A stretch of DNA of 64,000 bases from Achromobacter seleniivolatilans. GTDB taxonomy: Bacteria; Pseudomonadota; Gammaproteobacteria; Burkholderiales; Burkholderiaceae_B. This document shows positions 1-8,791 of the stretch, in pieces. Every line of letters begins with the position of its first letter. The first letter of the stretch is position 1. A program made the position numbers and the translations under genes. The stretch is from assembly GCF_030864005.1 (NCBI RefSeq), contig NZ_CP132976.1:2170001-2234000 (forward strand), in the 5' to 3' direction. Below the pieces are notes generated by a model. That model made no database searches. It saw only the letters and a list, made by a program, of their open reading frames with translations, and was not told the DNA's origin.

Positions 1-1098
1 GGCGGCCAATTGATTAGCCTGGCGTGCGTTGTCGGCGTTTTGCTTCACGGTCGACGCCAGCTCTTCCATCGATGCGGCGGTTTCTTCAAGCGACGCTGCC
101 TGCTCTTCGGTACGGCTGGACAGATCCGTATTGCCGGCCGCGATCTCTCGCGAACCCACGGTGATCTCGTCCACGCCACGGCGTACGGTCGACACGGTGC
201 GGGTCAGGCTTTCCTGCATGCGCTTGAGCGCTGCGAACAGTTGGCCGATCTCATTGTGCGAACGCACTTCAACGCGGCTGGTCAGGTCGCCACCCGCAAT
301 CTTGTCGAAGTGCTGGCCAGCTTCCACCAGCGGGCGCACAACCAAACGGCCAAACAAAATGCGGCAGAAAATCATCAGCAACAGCGCCAGACCCACGGCG
401 ATGCCCACAGCGACCATGGCGCGATTGAAGTTCGTTTCAGCCTGGTCGATCGTGGCCTGCTGCTGGTCATTGATGTACTTGCCGAACTCACCGAGCGCCT
501 CAATGAAGGCAGCGCTGCGCGGAGTACCGTATTCGTTGTTCACCATATAGAACGTCGAATAGTCTTCGCTACGCAGGGCTTCGACCATGGTATCCACGCC
601 ATCGTCAATATAGGAACGATAGCGGCGCACCAGGTTCATGGACAACTGACGGCCGGTGTCGTCCTGAAGCATGTTTTTCTGGAAGTCGGCAAAGCGGCTG
701 CGCACGCCCGTCAACAGATCCGTTGCCCCCTTCAAGGAAGCCGCCGCATCACGGGCCGAGTTCTCGCCGCTGCCCCAGCCGGATTCCTGGAGGTGACGCG
801 CGGCCACCATCAGGCTCACGCGGGCGCGCAGCATGTCGCTGTTGATCACTTCAACTTGCTTGGCACGTTCCGTCAACGCGTTGACTTCGCGAATGGACTC
901 GTAGTTGTTCTGCAAGAAGTACGCAGCCAAACCGCCAACTGCCGCAATCAAAATCGCAAAGAACGCCATCACCCACAGCAGCATCGTCCCGACGCGCGCA
1001 TCACGCAGCCGCAACTTTCGCTTCACTTTGGGTCCGCGGGCCGCTTTTTTCTTGCCGGCTTTGCCGGCCTTTGCGCCGGATTCGAGACTCGCTTCCAT
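1..1098 (-). CDS. Methyl-accepting chemotaxis protein (3' end outside window)
   Basis: This is a transmembrane chemoreceptor that signals through CheA and CheW. The ATG is at 1098 and the frame is open to base 1, so 366 codons are visible and the C-terminal signalling tip is missing. A Lys/Ala-rich cytoplasmic N-terminus precedes a first membrane segment (about residues 38-62). A periplasmic four-helix-type sensor region follows, then a second membrane segment near residue 240, a HAMP domain and the start of the methylation helix. The last visible 85 codons are almost the same DNA as in the MCP genes at 1740, 3685 and 29495. The ligand cannot be told from the sequence. No sigma-28 promoter was seen upstream. 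Confidence 0.93.
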   Translation of the reverse strand, partial: MEASLESGAKAGKAGKKKAARGPKVKRKLRLRDARVGTMLLWVMAFFAILIAAVGGLAAYFLQNNYESIREVNALTERAKQVEVINSDMLRARVSLMVAARHLQESGWGSGENSARDAAASLKGATDLLTGVRSRFADFQKNMLQDDTGRQLSMNLVRRYRSYIDDGVDTMVEALRSEDYSTFYMVNNEYGTPRSAAFIEALGEFGKYINDQQQATIDQAETNFNRAMVAVGIAVGLALLLMIFCRILFGRLVVRPLVEAGQHFDKIAGGDLTSRVEVRSHNEIGQLFAALKRMQESLTRTVSTVRRGVDEITVGSREIAAGNTDLSSRTEEQAASLEETAASMEELASTVKQNADNARQANQLAA

Positions 1099-1193
1099 AT
1101 TATTTCCCCATCCTTCAGGACCTGCTCTGACCAAATGAAAAACCACCCTGCGGACACGCCCTGTTACACAGGGGGTATTCTCAGGGCGACGTA

Positions 1194-1215
1194 CATTGCG
1201 GCTTGCGCCGCAATG
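1194..1215 (-). terminator. Perfect stem-loop downstream of the lipoprotein gene
   Basis: Perfect 9-bp inverted repeat (CATTGCGGC / GCCGCAATG) with a TTGC loop, 22 bases past the stop of the lipoprotein gene on the minus strand. No T-run follows, so it may be a weak terminator or an mRNA-stabilising hairpin. It also lies in the leader region of the next MCP gene. Confidence 0.4.
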
Positions 1216-1236
1216 CTCTCCGCTGAACTACAGGGC

Positions 1237-1710
1237 TTATTTGCCCTTAGGCGCCAATCCGGTCGGCTCGCCCGGCCCGGGTATGTAGATGGTTTGCACT
1301 TCGGGTTCCGCCGCCGGCGCCGGTGCCGGCCAGTCCTGACGCAGGTCAGGAGCAGGCGCGGGTCCGAGCAGCTTTTGGCGTTCCCAAGGTTCCAGCAGAA
1401 TATTGGTGCTATCGACAAGGCGCATCAGCCGGCCGTCTGGTCCGAACTGCAGCAGTGCCTCTTTGCGGCTGTACAGGCCGTCGGCGATAAACGTGATCTT
1501 GAAGGACCAGAGAGCCAGAAAAGTGCCATCGGTCTGTTTGTAGAACTTGTCGGGCGGAGCGGTCAGCGCTCGCGAGGCCTCTTCCAGCGTTGTCTGCCCC
1601 GGCGTCAGGGTCGACAGCTTGCCCGGATCAAAGTTATGACCCGTAGCCGAGCAACCGGCAAGCAGCACTGCAATTGCCGCCGTCGCCAAAAGTTTTATAT
1701 AGCCTCGCAT
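1237..1710 (-). CDS. Small BamE/SmpA-like lipoprotein
   Basis: This is a 157-residue predicted lipoprotein. The signal peptide ends in the lipobox LLAGC (Cys at about residue 19), so the mature protein should be lipid-anchored, probably in the outer membrane. The middle part (TPGQTTLEEASRAL, then a Trp-containing strand and FGPDGRLMRL) resembles the short BamE/SmpA/OmlA fold. The C-terminal 45 residues are Pro/Ala-rich and look unstructured. It sits between two chemoreceptor genes on the same strand, 29 bases after the upstream one. Its function is unknown, and a chemotaxis role is not implied by the sequence itself. Confidence 0.8.
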   Translation of the reverse strand: MRGYIKLLATAAIAVLLAGCSATGHNFDPGKLSTLTPGQTTLEEASRALTAPPDKFYKQTDGTFLALWSFKITFIADGLYSRKEALLQFGPDGRLMRLVDSTNILLEPWERQKLLGPAPAPDLRQDWPAPAPAAEPEVQTIYIPGPGEPTGLAPKGK

Positions 1711-1739
1711 ACCCTACCCATTCACCGGCAATGCCGGTA

Positions 1740-3578
1740 TCAGAAAGATTCCCAATCGTCGTCCGAAGGCGCTTGGCGGCGGCTTGCGGCCGGCGCCGGC
1801 TTCACTTCAGCGGCAGCTTCAGGGCGCGCTGCCGGGCGGCGCACCGGACGCGCTGCCGTGGCGCCTTCCGCTGCTGCGGCCTGTGCGGGTTTGGGCCGTG
1901 CCGTATGCGTCAGCCGCACTGCGGGCTTCGCCTTGACCGATGCAGCAGGCGCCACTGGGGCCGCGACACGCGGTGCGGGACGTTGCTGCGCCAATTGACG
2001 GGCCGGCACTTCGATCACTTCACCCGCATTAATCTTGAACACCGCTACCGCTTCGGACAAGCGCACGGCCTGATCCTGCAAGGAACCGGCGGCCGCTGCT
2101 GCTTCTTCCACCAACGCTGCGTTTTGCTGCGTCACTTCGTCCATCTGCGATACCGCGCGGTTCACCTGATCGATACCGCTGGACTGCTCGTCGGATGCCG
2201 CCGAGATTTCGCCCATGATGTCGGTCACGCGCTTGACCGAGGCCACGATCTCTTGCATGGTCGAGCCGGCGCGTTCCACTTGCTGCGAACCTGCACCCAC
2301 CTTGGTCACTGAGTCTTCGATCAGGCCCTTGATTTCCTTGGCCGCTTGCGCGCTGCGCTGGGCCAGCGAGCGCACTTCGCCCGCCACCACTGCAAAGCCC
2401 TTGCCCTGCTCGCCTGCACGCGCCGCTTCCACGGCGGCGTTCAACGCCAGGATGTTGGTCTGGAAGGCGATGCCATCAATCACCGACACGATCTCAGAAA
2501 TCTTGCGCGAGCTGGCCGAAATGCCTTGCATCGTGTTGACCACTTCCGACACGGCCGAGCCGCCGCGTTCCGCGACGTCCGAGGCGCTGGCGGCCAATTG
2601 ATTGGCTTGGCGCGCGTTGTCCGCGTTTTGCTTCACGGTCGAGGCCAGCTGTTCCATCGATGCCGCAGTTTCTTCAAGCGAAGCCGCCTGTTGCTCGGTG
2701 CGGCTGGACAGGTCCGTGTTGCCCGCGGAGATTTCACGCGAGCCCACGTTGATTTCGTCCACGCCACGGCGCACCGTTGCCACGGTGCGCGCCAGGCTTT
2801 CCTGCATGCGCTTGACGGCGGCCATCAACATGCCGATTTCGTTCGACGAATTGGCCTCTACGCGAACGGTCAGATCACCACCCGCGATCTTGTCAAAGCT
2901 TTCGCTCACAGCGCGCAACGGACGCAGAATGACGCGATTCATGAACATGAAGGCGCCCAGCGATACCGCCAGAATCAGCACGGCCAATGCCAGGTACACA
3001 TAGGCCATCACCGACGCCTGTGCACGCGCTTCCTGCACCTTCTGTTCACTGTAAGCATTGATGCTGTCAGCAAACTCCGTCAATTGCTTGGCAAACGCGC
3101 CACTGGCGGCGCCAGCCTTGGTGTTCTTCAATGTCAGGTAGCCGGCCGAGTCGCCCTTGTCCAACGCGCCCATCATGGATTGCAGGGCGTCGGCAAAACC
3201 GCCAAACGCGCTGACAAGATTGCCTTCGGCCGTCTTACCGATCTCGGTCGTCTTCGGAATCAGCTTGAAGGCGTCCATCTTCTTCTTGGCATCGCTAATC
3301 AGTTGCTGAACTGTGCGCGAATTCTCACTCGCACCATTCGTATCGCCAGCAGCGCGCTGCGCCGCAGCGATGTCTGCACGCACGGTGGCGCGCAGCATCT
3401 GCGTATAAGCATCTTTCAACAAATTGCTCTGTTGGACGCTTAAGGTATCCAAAGCGTTGATCGTCTCGGTGTTGGAACGCATGCTGTTCCAGCCCAAGCC
3501 AATGGCAACCAGCGCGGCCAGGGCAACTGCCAACTGGGCGAGCATCAAGCCCGTGCGCACCTTCAGATTGCTAAACAT
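1740..3578 (-). CDS. Methyl-accepting chemotaxis protein, complete, with CheR-docking tail
   Basis: A complete 612-residue Tar/Tsr-type receptor. It has a first membrane helix (about 10-32), a periplasmic helical sensor domain (about 33-190) and a second membrane helix (about 192-215). HAMP and the long cytoplasmic methylation and signalling hairpin follow; the conserved tip contains [21 protein letters not shown] Pro/Ala-rich tether of about 70 residues ends in DDDWESF. The last five residues resemble the NWETF motif that recruits CheR and CheB to high-abundance receptors in enterics. The cytoplasmic half is nearly identical in DNA to the neighbours, while the sensor half differs, so it probably senses something different. 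Confidence 0.96.
   Translation of the reverse strand: MFSNLKVRTGLMLAQLAVALAALVAIGLGWNSMRSNTETINALDTLSVQQSNLLKDAYTQMLRATVRADIAAAQRAAGDTNGASENSRTVQQLISDAKKKMDAFKLIPKTTEIGKTAEGNLVSAFGGFADALQSMMGALDKGDSAGYLTLKNTKAGAASGAFAKQLTEFADSINAYSEQKVQEARAQASVMAYVYLALAVLILAVSLGAFMFMNRVILRPLRAVSESFDKIAGGDLTVRVEANSSNEIGMLMAAVKRMQESLARTVATVRRGVDEINVGSREISAGNTDLSSRTEQQAASLEETAASMEQLASTVKQNADNARQANQLAASASDVAERGGSAVSEVVNTMQGISASSRKISEIVSVIDGIAFQTNILALNAAVEAARAGEQGKGFAVVAGEVRSLAQRSAQAAKEIKGLIEDSVTKVGAGSQQVERAGSTMQEIVASVKRVTDIMGEISAASDEQSSGIDQVNRAVSQMDEVTQQNAALVEEAAAAAGSLQDQAVRLSEAVAVFKINAGEVIEVPARQLAQQRPAPRVAAPVAPAASVKAKPAVRLTHTARPKPAQAAAAEGATAARPVRRPAARPEAAAEVKPAPAASRRQAPSDDDWESF
1986..2840 (-). repeat. Near-identical MCP signalling-domain repeat, copy A
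   Basis: About 850 bp encoding the HAMP exit, methylation helices and hairpin tip. It matches copies at about 4008-4866 and 29572-30417, and a partial copy at 1-256, almost base for base, with only scattered mainly third-position differences. It is a dispersed paralogous repeat, and a substrate for recombination or gene conversion. Confidence 0.85.
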
Positions 3579-3684
3579 GTTCCGTGATTTCCGGTAATCG
3601 CTCCGGCGGAATTCTGTGGCCGCCGGATCGTAAAGGGGAAGTACTGTCTTCTACTGCCTGTTCAATGCGCTAACGGATAACCCG

Positions 3685-5595
3685 TCAGAAAGACTCCCAA
3701 TCATCGTCCGCGGGCGGGCGACGGCTGGCCGTTGACGCTGCTGGCGCCGTGTCCGCTGCACTGTCCGCGCGGGTGGCGGGACGGCGCAACGGGCGCACCG
3801 TCGACGCCGCGCTGGCAGCGGGTTTCGGCCGGGCTACCTGCGTTACACGCGGGGCAGGCGCTGGCTTGGCCGGTTCTACGTGGCCCGCCGGTTCGGCAGT
3901 TTTCGTTTCGGGCGCTGAGGACGCCGACGCAGCGATCTGCGCCTTGTGGGCCGGGGCCTTCGGCGCAGGACTAGCAGCAGGCGGCGAAACGCGCGGGGCC
4001 GTGCGCTGCTGCGCCAATTGGCGGGCCGGCACTTCAATCACTTCGCCTGCATTGATCTTGAAGACTGCAACAGCCTCAGCCAGACGCTGCGCCTGCTCTT
4101 GCAACGAGCCGGCAGCGGCTGCAGCTTCTTCCACCAGCGCAGCATTCTGCTGCGTCACTTCGTCCATCTGTGAGACGGCGCGGTTCACCTGATCAATGCC
4201 ACTGGACTGCTCTTCGGACGCTGCCGAAATCTCGCCCATGATGTCAGTGACGCGCTTGACCGAGGACACAATCTCTTGCATGGTCGCGCCGGCGCGTTCC
4301 ACTTGCTGCGAACCTGCGCCCACCTTGGTCACCGAGTCTTCGATCAGACCCTTGATTTCCTTGGCCGCTTGCGCGCTGCGCTGTGCCAGCGAGCGCACCT
4401 CACCCGCCACCACTGCAAAACCCTTGCCCTGCTCGCCTGCACGCGCTGCTTCCACGGCGGCGTTCAAGGCCAGGATGTTGGTCTGGAAGGCGATGCCGTC
4501 GATCACCGACACGATTTCAGAAATCTTGCGCGAGCTGGCCGAAATGCCCTGCATCGTGCTGACCACTTCCGACACCGCCGAGCCGCCGCGTTCCGCGACG
4601 TCTGACGCGCTGGCAGCCAACTGATTGGCCTGGCGCGCGTTGTCCGCGTTTTGCTTCACGGTCGAGGCCAGCTGTTCCATCGATGCCGCGGTTTCTTCAA
4701 GCGAAGCCGCCTGTTGCTCGGTGCGGCTGGACAAGTCCGTGTTGCCCGCGGAAATTTCACGCGAGCCCACATTGATCTCATCCACGCCACGGCGAACCAT
4801 CGCCACCGTGCGCGTGAGGCTTTCCTGCATGCGCTTGATCGCGCCGAACAATTGGCCGATTTCGTTGGTGCTGCGCACCTCGATTCGGCCGGTAAAGTCC
4901 CCTGCCGAAATCTTTTCAAAATGGTCACCAGCCTGATGCAGCGGACGCAGCACCGTGCGGTTGATAAAAATCCAGCACCCCAAGGCCAGCAGCAGAGCAA
5001 TCGCCAGCAAGGCAATGGTCACCGTACGAGAAATGCGGTGGTCGGTCTCCGCTTGTACGACCAGCTCGTCGGTACGCTTATCGACAAAGTCCAAAATGCC
5101 GTCCACGGAATCGCGGAACGCCGTGTTGGCGGCGCTGCCGGCATCGTTCAGATCCAGGTATTCCTGAATCGCCATGTTCGACAGTGCGGCAGACTGACGC
5201 TTTACCAAATCGTCGAATTGCTTGTATGCGGCTTCCAGCTTGCCGTTGAGCGCTTCCATGCCTTCCAGCTTCGGAGTCTTGCGGAAAGCATCCAGCGCCT
5301 TGCCGCCCTCTTGCATCAACTCGCCAGCACGCTTGGCCTGCGCCGTAGCTTGTTCGGTCTTGCCCTGCTGCATATCCATCAGCGAGGTCGCCAACAACAA
5401 ACGCCCGCGCAACATCAGGTTGTAGGCGCGGTTCAATATTGTTGCTTGATCGGAGTAGGCGGCGTTGACCTGCTCCAGTTTATTGTTGCTGGAGTTCAAC
5501 CCCATCCAGGCCACACCGTTCGAAATGAACATGGCGCCCGTGAAGAGCAACAGCACCAGAACGATACAGGTGCGAACTTTCAAATTGACAAGCAT
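3685..5595 (-). CDS. Methyl-accepting chemotaxis protein, complete, with CheR-docking tail
   Basis: A complete 636-residue receptor with the same plan as its neighbour: a membrane helix near residues 10-30, a periplasmic helical domain, and a second membrane helix near 195-215. HAMP, the methylation helices and the conserved hairpin tip follow, then a long Ala/Pro tether ending in DDDWESF, a CheR/CheB docking pentapeptide of the NWETF type. The sensor domain shares little with that of the 1740-3578 gene, whereas the signalling domain is almost identical. It is transcribed away from flgL, from which it is separated by a hairpin at 5701-5718, so it probably has its own promoter. None was recognised. 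Confidence 0.96.
   Translation of the reverse strand: MLVNLKVRTCIVLVLLLFTGAMFISNGVAWMGLNSSNNKLEQVNAAYSDQATILNRAYNLMLRGRLLLATSLMDMQQGKTEQATAQAKRAGELMQEGGKALDAFRKTPKLEGMEALNGKLEAAYKQFDDLVKRQSAALSNMAIQEYLDLNDAGSAANTAFRDSVDGILDFVDKRTDELVVQAETDHRISRTVTIALLAIALLLALGCWIFINRTVLRPLHQAGDHFEKISAGDFTGRIEVRSTNEIGQLFGAIKRMQESLTRTVAMVRRGVDEINVGSREISAGNTDLSSRTEQQAASLEETAASMEQLASTVKQNADNARQANQLAASASDVAERGGSAVSEVVSTMQGISASSRKISEIVSVIDGIAFQTNILALNAAVEAARAGEQGKGFAVVAGEVRSLAQRSAQAAKEIKGLIEDSVTKVGAGSQQVERAGATMQEIVSSVKRVTDIMGEISAASEEQSSGIDQVNRAVSQMDEVTQQNAALVEEAAAAAGSLQEQAQRLAEAVAVFKINAGEVIEVPARQLAQQRTAPRVSPPAASPAPKAPAHKAQIAASASSAPETKTAEPAGHVEPAKPAPAPRVTQVARPKPAASAASTVRPLRRPATRADSAADTAPAASTASRRPPADDDWESF
4008..4866 (-). 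repeat. Near-identical MCP signalling-domain repeat, copy B
   Basis: Second full copy of the MCP signalling-domain tract, 2 kb from copy A and in direct orientation. Divergence rises sharply outside these limits, in the tether (downstream) and the sensor domain (upstream). Confidence 0.85.
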
Positions 5596-5700
5596 GAAAT
5601 ATCCGGGCGTTAAGCAACGTGAATCGACAATTTCCTACCCTGCACGCAACCACGGACGCCCTGGCCATTAGCCAGCAGCGTCCGCAATTTCGCAAAACTA

Positions 5701-5718
5701 CGCGCCTTATCCGGCGCG
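5701..5718 (-). terminator. Probable terminator of the flgB-L operon
   Basis: CGCGCC / GGCGCG 6-bp stem with a TTATCC loop, followed on the minus strand by TAGTTTT. It lies 20 bases after the flgL stop and before the next MCP gene. Confidence 0.5.
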
Positions 5719-5737
5719 CCCTTTCAGTCCTTCCGCG

Positions 5738-6997
5738 TTACTTGCGGCTGAACAGACTGGATCCTTGAATGGTCATGAAGGCTGCTGACGCAGCTTGCAG
5801 CGCCACTTGGCGCAGCGCGAGCTGGCTTGCGCCGGCGTAGTAATCCAGATCTTCCAGGTCAGACAACGACTTGGAGTACGACAGCCCCTTCTGCGAACCC
5901 GTCGCGTCCAGCGCTTCCAGTTCATTCATGCGGGCGCCCACCGATGCCGACACCGTCAAGATGTTGTCGTAGGTGCTTGCCAGCTTCTTATTGGCCGTGG
6001 CCAGTTCATTGGTCAGCTTGGCCATCGCAACTTCGTCGCCGGCGATCGGCGAATCCAGCACCTTGATCAGGCTGTCCAGCGTGTTGAACATGTCGACATC
6101 GGCCGTCTGGATGTTCTCGACGTTGATCACGTCACCGTTCTGCGGCGTGCCCTTGACCACGACGGAGATACCGCCGAAGTCAATGGCTGCATCCGGCGTA
6201 TAGGCTGTCGGCGTGGCAGGCGGCGCGGGATTGATAACGGGTGGCACCGGCGGATTCGCGTTCGGTTCCGTCGTGATCACGCGGTAACCCATGTTGCCGG
6301 TCGCCGTGTCCGTTTCGAATTGCAGGCTGAAATTCTTGCCGATGTTCGGGCTGCCCGGAGTCACCGAGACCGTGCCGAACTGGGCAGTGCCCTTATTGGC
6401 CGACGCAGCGGTGCTGACATAGGCTTGCGAGCCGGGGTTGGCGCGGCCGAATACGTCGCTGCCGATGTCGCTGGTGGACAGCTGACGCGACTGATCCACC
6501 TGCACGGTGCGCTCACCAGTGGCACCGCTGTAGACGATCTTGCCGGTGGTGTCCTGGGAATAAGGCACCACACCGCCCTGGTAACCCGAAAACAGGTATT
6601 GACCGTTGCCGTCCGTGCTGTTGGCCAGACCCAGCAGCGCGTCGCGAGCGCTTTTGAGCGCGGTCGACAGGGCTTGGCGGTCGCTATCCGCGAACGTGCC
6701 GTTACCCGCTTGAATGACGCGGGTGCGCACGTCTTGCAGCGCGGTCGTGATCGAATCCAGCACGTTGCTTTCCTGACCCAGATTGGTCTTGGCCGTATTC
6801 CGGTTCAAGCCGTACGTGGAGTTCATGCTCTGCGTCTGCGCCACGCCGATCGACAACGAAGCCGACAAGGGGTCATCAGCCGGCGTCAGGAACTTGCGTC
6901 CGCTACCGACCTGTTCGACCAGGCGGTTCATGTCCGATTCCTGAGAGAGAACGCCGCTCAGGCCGTTCGAGTACATCATCGTGGTGCTCAGGCGCAT
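5738..6997 (-). CDS. flgL: Flagellar hook-associated protein 3, FlgL
   Basis: FlgL, one of the two hook-filament junction proteins, is exported through the flagellar secretion system and joins FlgK to flagellin. The 419-residue product starts MRLSTTMMYSNGL, the typical FlgL/flagellin-like N-terminal coiled-coil region. It has the PADDP motif near residue 40 that FlgL shares with flagellin, a variable middle domain with a Pro-rich stretch near 240-270, and a C-terminal coiled coil. There is no cysteine, as is usual for axial proteins. It is the last gene of the flgBCDEFGHIJKL run, 47 bases after flgK. Confidence 0.96.
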   Translation of the reverse strand: MRLSTTMMYSNGLSGVLSQESDMNRLVEQVGSGRKFLTPADDPLSASLSIGVAQTQSMNSTYGLNRNTAKTNLGQESNVLDSITTALQDVRTRVIQAGNGTFADSDRQALSTALKSARDALLGLANSTDGNGQYLFSGYQGGVVPYSQDTTGKIVYSGATGERTVQVDQSRQLSTSDIGSDVFGRANPGSQAYVSTAASANKGTAQFGTVSVTPGSPNIGKNFSLQFETDTATGNMGYRVITTEPNANPPVPPVINPAPPATPTAYTPDAAIDFGGISVVVKGTPQNGDVINVENIQTADVDMFNTLDSLIKVLDSPIAGDEVAMAKLTNELATANKKLASTYDNILTVSASVGARMNELEALDATGSQKGLSYSKSLSDLEDLDYYAGASQLALRQVALQAASAAFMTIQGSSLFSRK

Positions 6998-7044
6998 GGT
7001 GCAACTCCGAAATTCTTTTTAGTAATCACAGTTCAACGGTCTGA

Positions 7045-8718
7045 TCAGCCGCGCAGGCCCAACAGCGTGTCAAAGATGGTGCTGGCCACATCAATGATGC
7101 GGGCGCTGGCCTGGTACTGTTCTTGGTACAGCGACAGACTTACGTATTCTTCGTTCAGGTTGACGCCCGACACCGACTGCTGGGCTGCCGCCGTCTGTTT
7201 GATCAGGTTGACCTGCGCGGTGGCAGCCGATTTGACCTGGGCCGTCTGTACGCCCACGGTGTTCACGACCTGCGCGAACATGTCCGTGGTGCTCATCGTG
7301 CCGTGACCCAGCACCTTGGCGTTTTGCAGTTGCGCAAGCTTCAATGCGTTCTTGCCGTTGGCGTCGCCGCCGTCAGCGTCGGCGGCGGCAATCTTGGCCG
7401 GGTCCGAAATCAGAACATTGATGTCACGCGCAGCATTGCGGGTGGGTGACAGCGACCATTTGTCGCCGGCTTGCGGCGGCGCGTTGATCGTCAGCGTCAC
7501 GCCCATTTCCGCGTCCATGTTCAGCGTCGCGTTGGGCGGAGTGCCGGTTGCCGGGCCGTTATAGACCTGCTGGCCTTCGGGCATACGAACCACTTGGTAG
7601 TTCGTGCCGTCAAAGGTGATGTCGTAGTCCTTGGCATTGATATTGGCCAAGGTGGTGAATTCACCGGAAATCTGCGCGTTGCTCTTGTTCTGTGCGTTCG
7701 GCACGCCTTGGGGCGTGGTGACGCTGAAGAAATCCGTGCCCGGAACGCCGCTTTGATCCAAACCCAGCTTGTGCTGTTCATTGAACGACATCGCCAGGCC
7801 GACCGCCATTTGGCCGAGCTGATTCTGCATGGTGTCCAGCGAAGACGCGCGGAATTGCAGCAGGCCGCCCAGCTTGCCGCCGGTCACGTCCGCGTCATTC
7901 ATTTCGACCGCGATCGTCTTGCCGGAGCCTGCCGGCAGCGTGTAGGCCAGAACCGTGCGGCTCGTGTCCGACGACGAAGACACCGCTTGCAGCGGATAGA
8001 TGGTCGAGCCGGACAGCAGCGATTGGCCGCCCTTGGTCAGCGAGATATTGATCTTGTCGCCCTGCTCGTAGGTCGTAATGCCCACGAGCTGGTTCAGTTC
8101 CATCACGGCCTGGTCGCGTTGATCCAGCAGGTCGTTCGGGGGGCTGCCGCCGGCCTTGCCGGTGGCCAGCGAAATCTGTTGGTTCAGATCGTCGATCCGG
8201 CCCAGATAGCTGTTGACCTGATCCACCGTCGTCGAGATCTGGGTGTTCAGACCTTCACGCTGGTTTTGCATTTCCGTGTAGGCCGAACGGATCTGGGTGG
8301 CCAGGCTATTGGCCTTGCCCAGCAAATCCTGGCGTGCAGCGGGGTCGGCGGGCTTGCTTGCCACCGTGTTCATGCTGGTGAAGAAATTGGTCAGGCCCGG
8401 AGCGATGCCCACCGTGCGGTCGGCGAACAGATTATTGATCTGGGAAACCTGGTCCAGCTGTGCTTGCAACTGGGCGCCACTGCCTTGCGCGCCGACCAGC
8501 TGCTTGTACAGAAAGCTGTCGTAACTGCGCTCGACGGTGTCGACTTGCACGCCGCGGCCGATGTATCCGTTGCTGGTGGCTTGCGCGCCCGCGGTGGACG
8601 TCATGACGCGCTGGCGGTTGTAGCCCACCGTGGTGGCATTGTTGATGTTGTGGCTGGTGGTGGCCAAACCTGCTTGAGCGGCGTTCAGCCCGCCCAATGC
8701 TGTTTTATACAAATTCAT
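7045..8718 (-). CDS. flgK: Flagellar hook-associated protein 1, FlgK
   Basis: FlgK (557 residues) is the first junction protein placed on the finished hook. The N-terminus (MNLYKTALGGLNAAQAGLATTSHNI, shown here by its first part only) carries the flagellar basal-body rod/hook signature shared by axial proteins. The middle region is variable and the C-terminal helix contains VSGVNLNEEYVSL, a motif typical of FlgK and FlgE-family C-termini. It is exported by the flagellar type III apparatus with the chaperone FlgN, whose gene is at 17724-18206. The operon position between flgJ and flgL is the classical one. Confidence 0.93.
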   Translation of the reverse strand: MNLYKTALGGLNAAQAGLATTSHNINNATTVGYNRQRVMTSTAGAQATSNGYIGRGVQVDTVERSYDSFLYKQLVGAQGSGAQLQAQLDQVSQINNLFADRTVGIAPGLTNFFTSMNTVASKPADPAARQDLLGKANSLATQIRSAYTEMQNQREGLNTQISTTVDQVNSYLGRIDDLNQQISLATGKAGGSPPNDLLDQRDQAVMELNQLVGITTYEQGDKINISLTKGGQSLLSGSTIYPLQAVSSSSDTSRTVLAYTLPAGSGKTIAVEMNDADVTGGKLGGLLQFRASSLDTMQNQLGQMAVGLAMSFNEQHKLGLDQSGVPGTDFFSVTTPQGVPNAQNKSNAQISGEFTTLANINAKDYDITFDGTNYQVVRMPEGQQVYNGPATGTPPNATLNMDAEMGVTLTINAPPQAGDKWSLSPTRNAARDINVLISDPAKIAAADADGGDANGKNALKLAQLQNAKVLGHGTMSTTDMFAQVVNTVGVQTAQVKSAATAQVNLIKQTAAAQQSVSGVNLNEEYVSLSLYQEQYQASARIIDVASTIFDTLLGLRG

Positions 8719-8791
8719 GCTGACAATGCCCCGTATGTAACCGCAACTGATATTTCTGGATACTCCTTTAACGGCAGGAGATCATCCAAAT

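Noticed and set aside
10..1998. Long plus-strand open frames opposite the MCP genes
   Set aside because: They are shadows of the receptor genes. The same His/Gln/Arg-rich translation repeats opposite every near-identical signalling domain.
5701..5720. Possible sigma-28 -10 box (GCCGGATAA, minus strand) before the MCP at 3685
   Set aside because: It has one extra base in the -10 element, no TAAA at the right distance, and is better explained as part of the flgL terminator hairpin.
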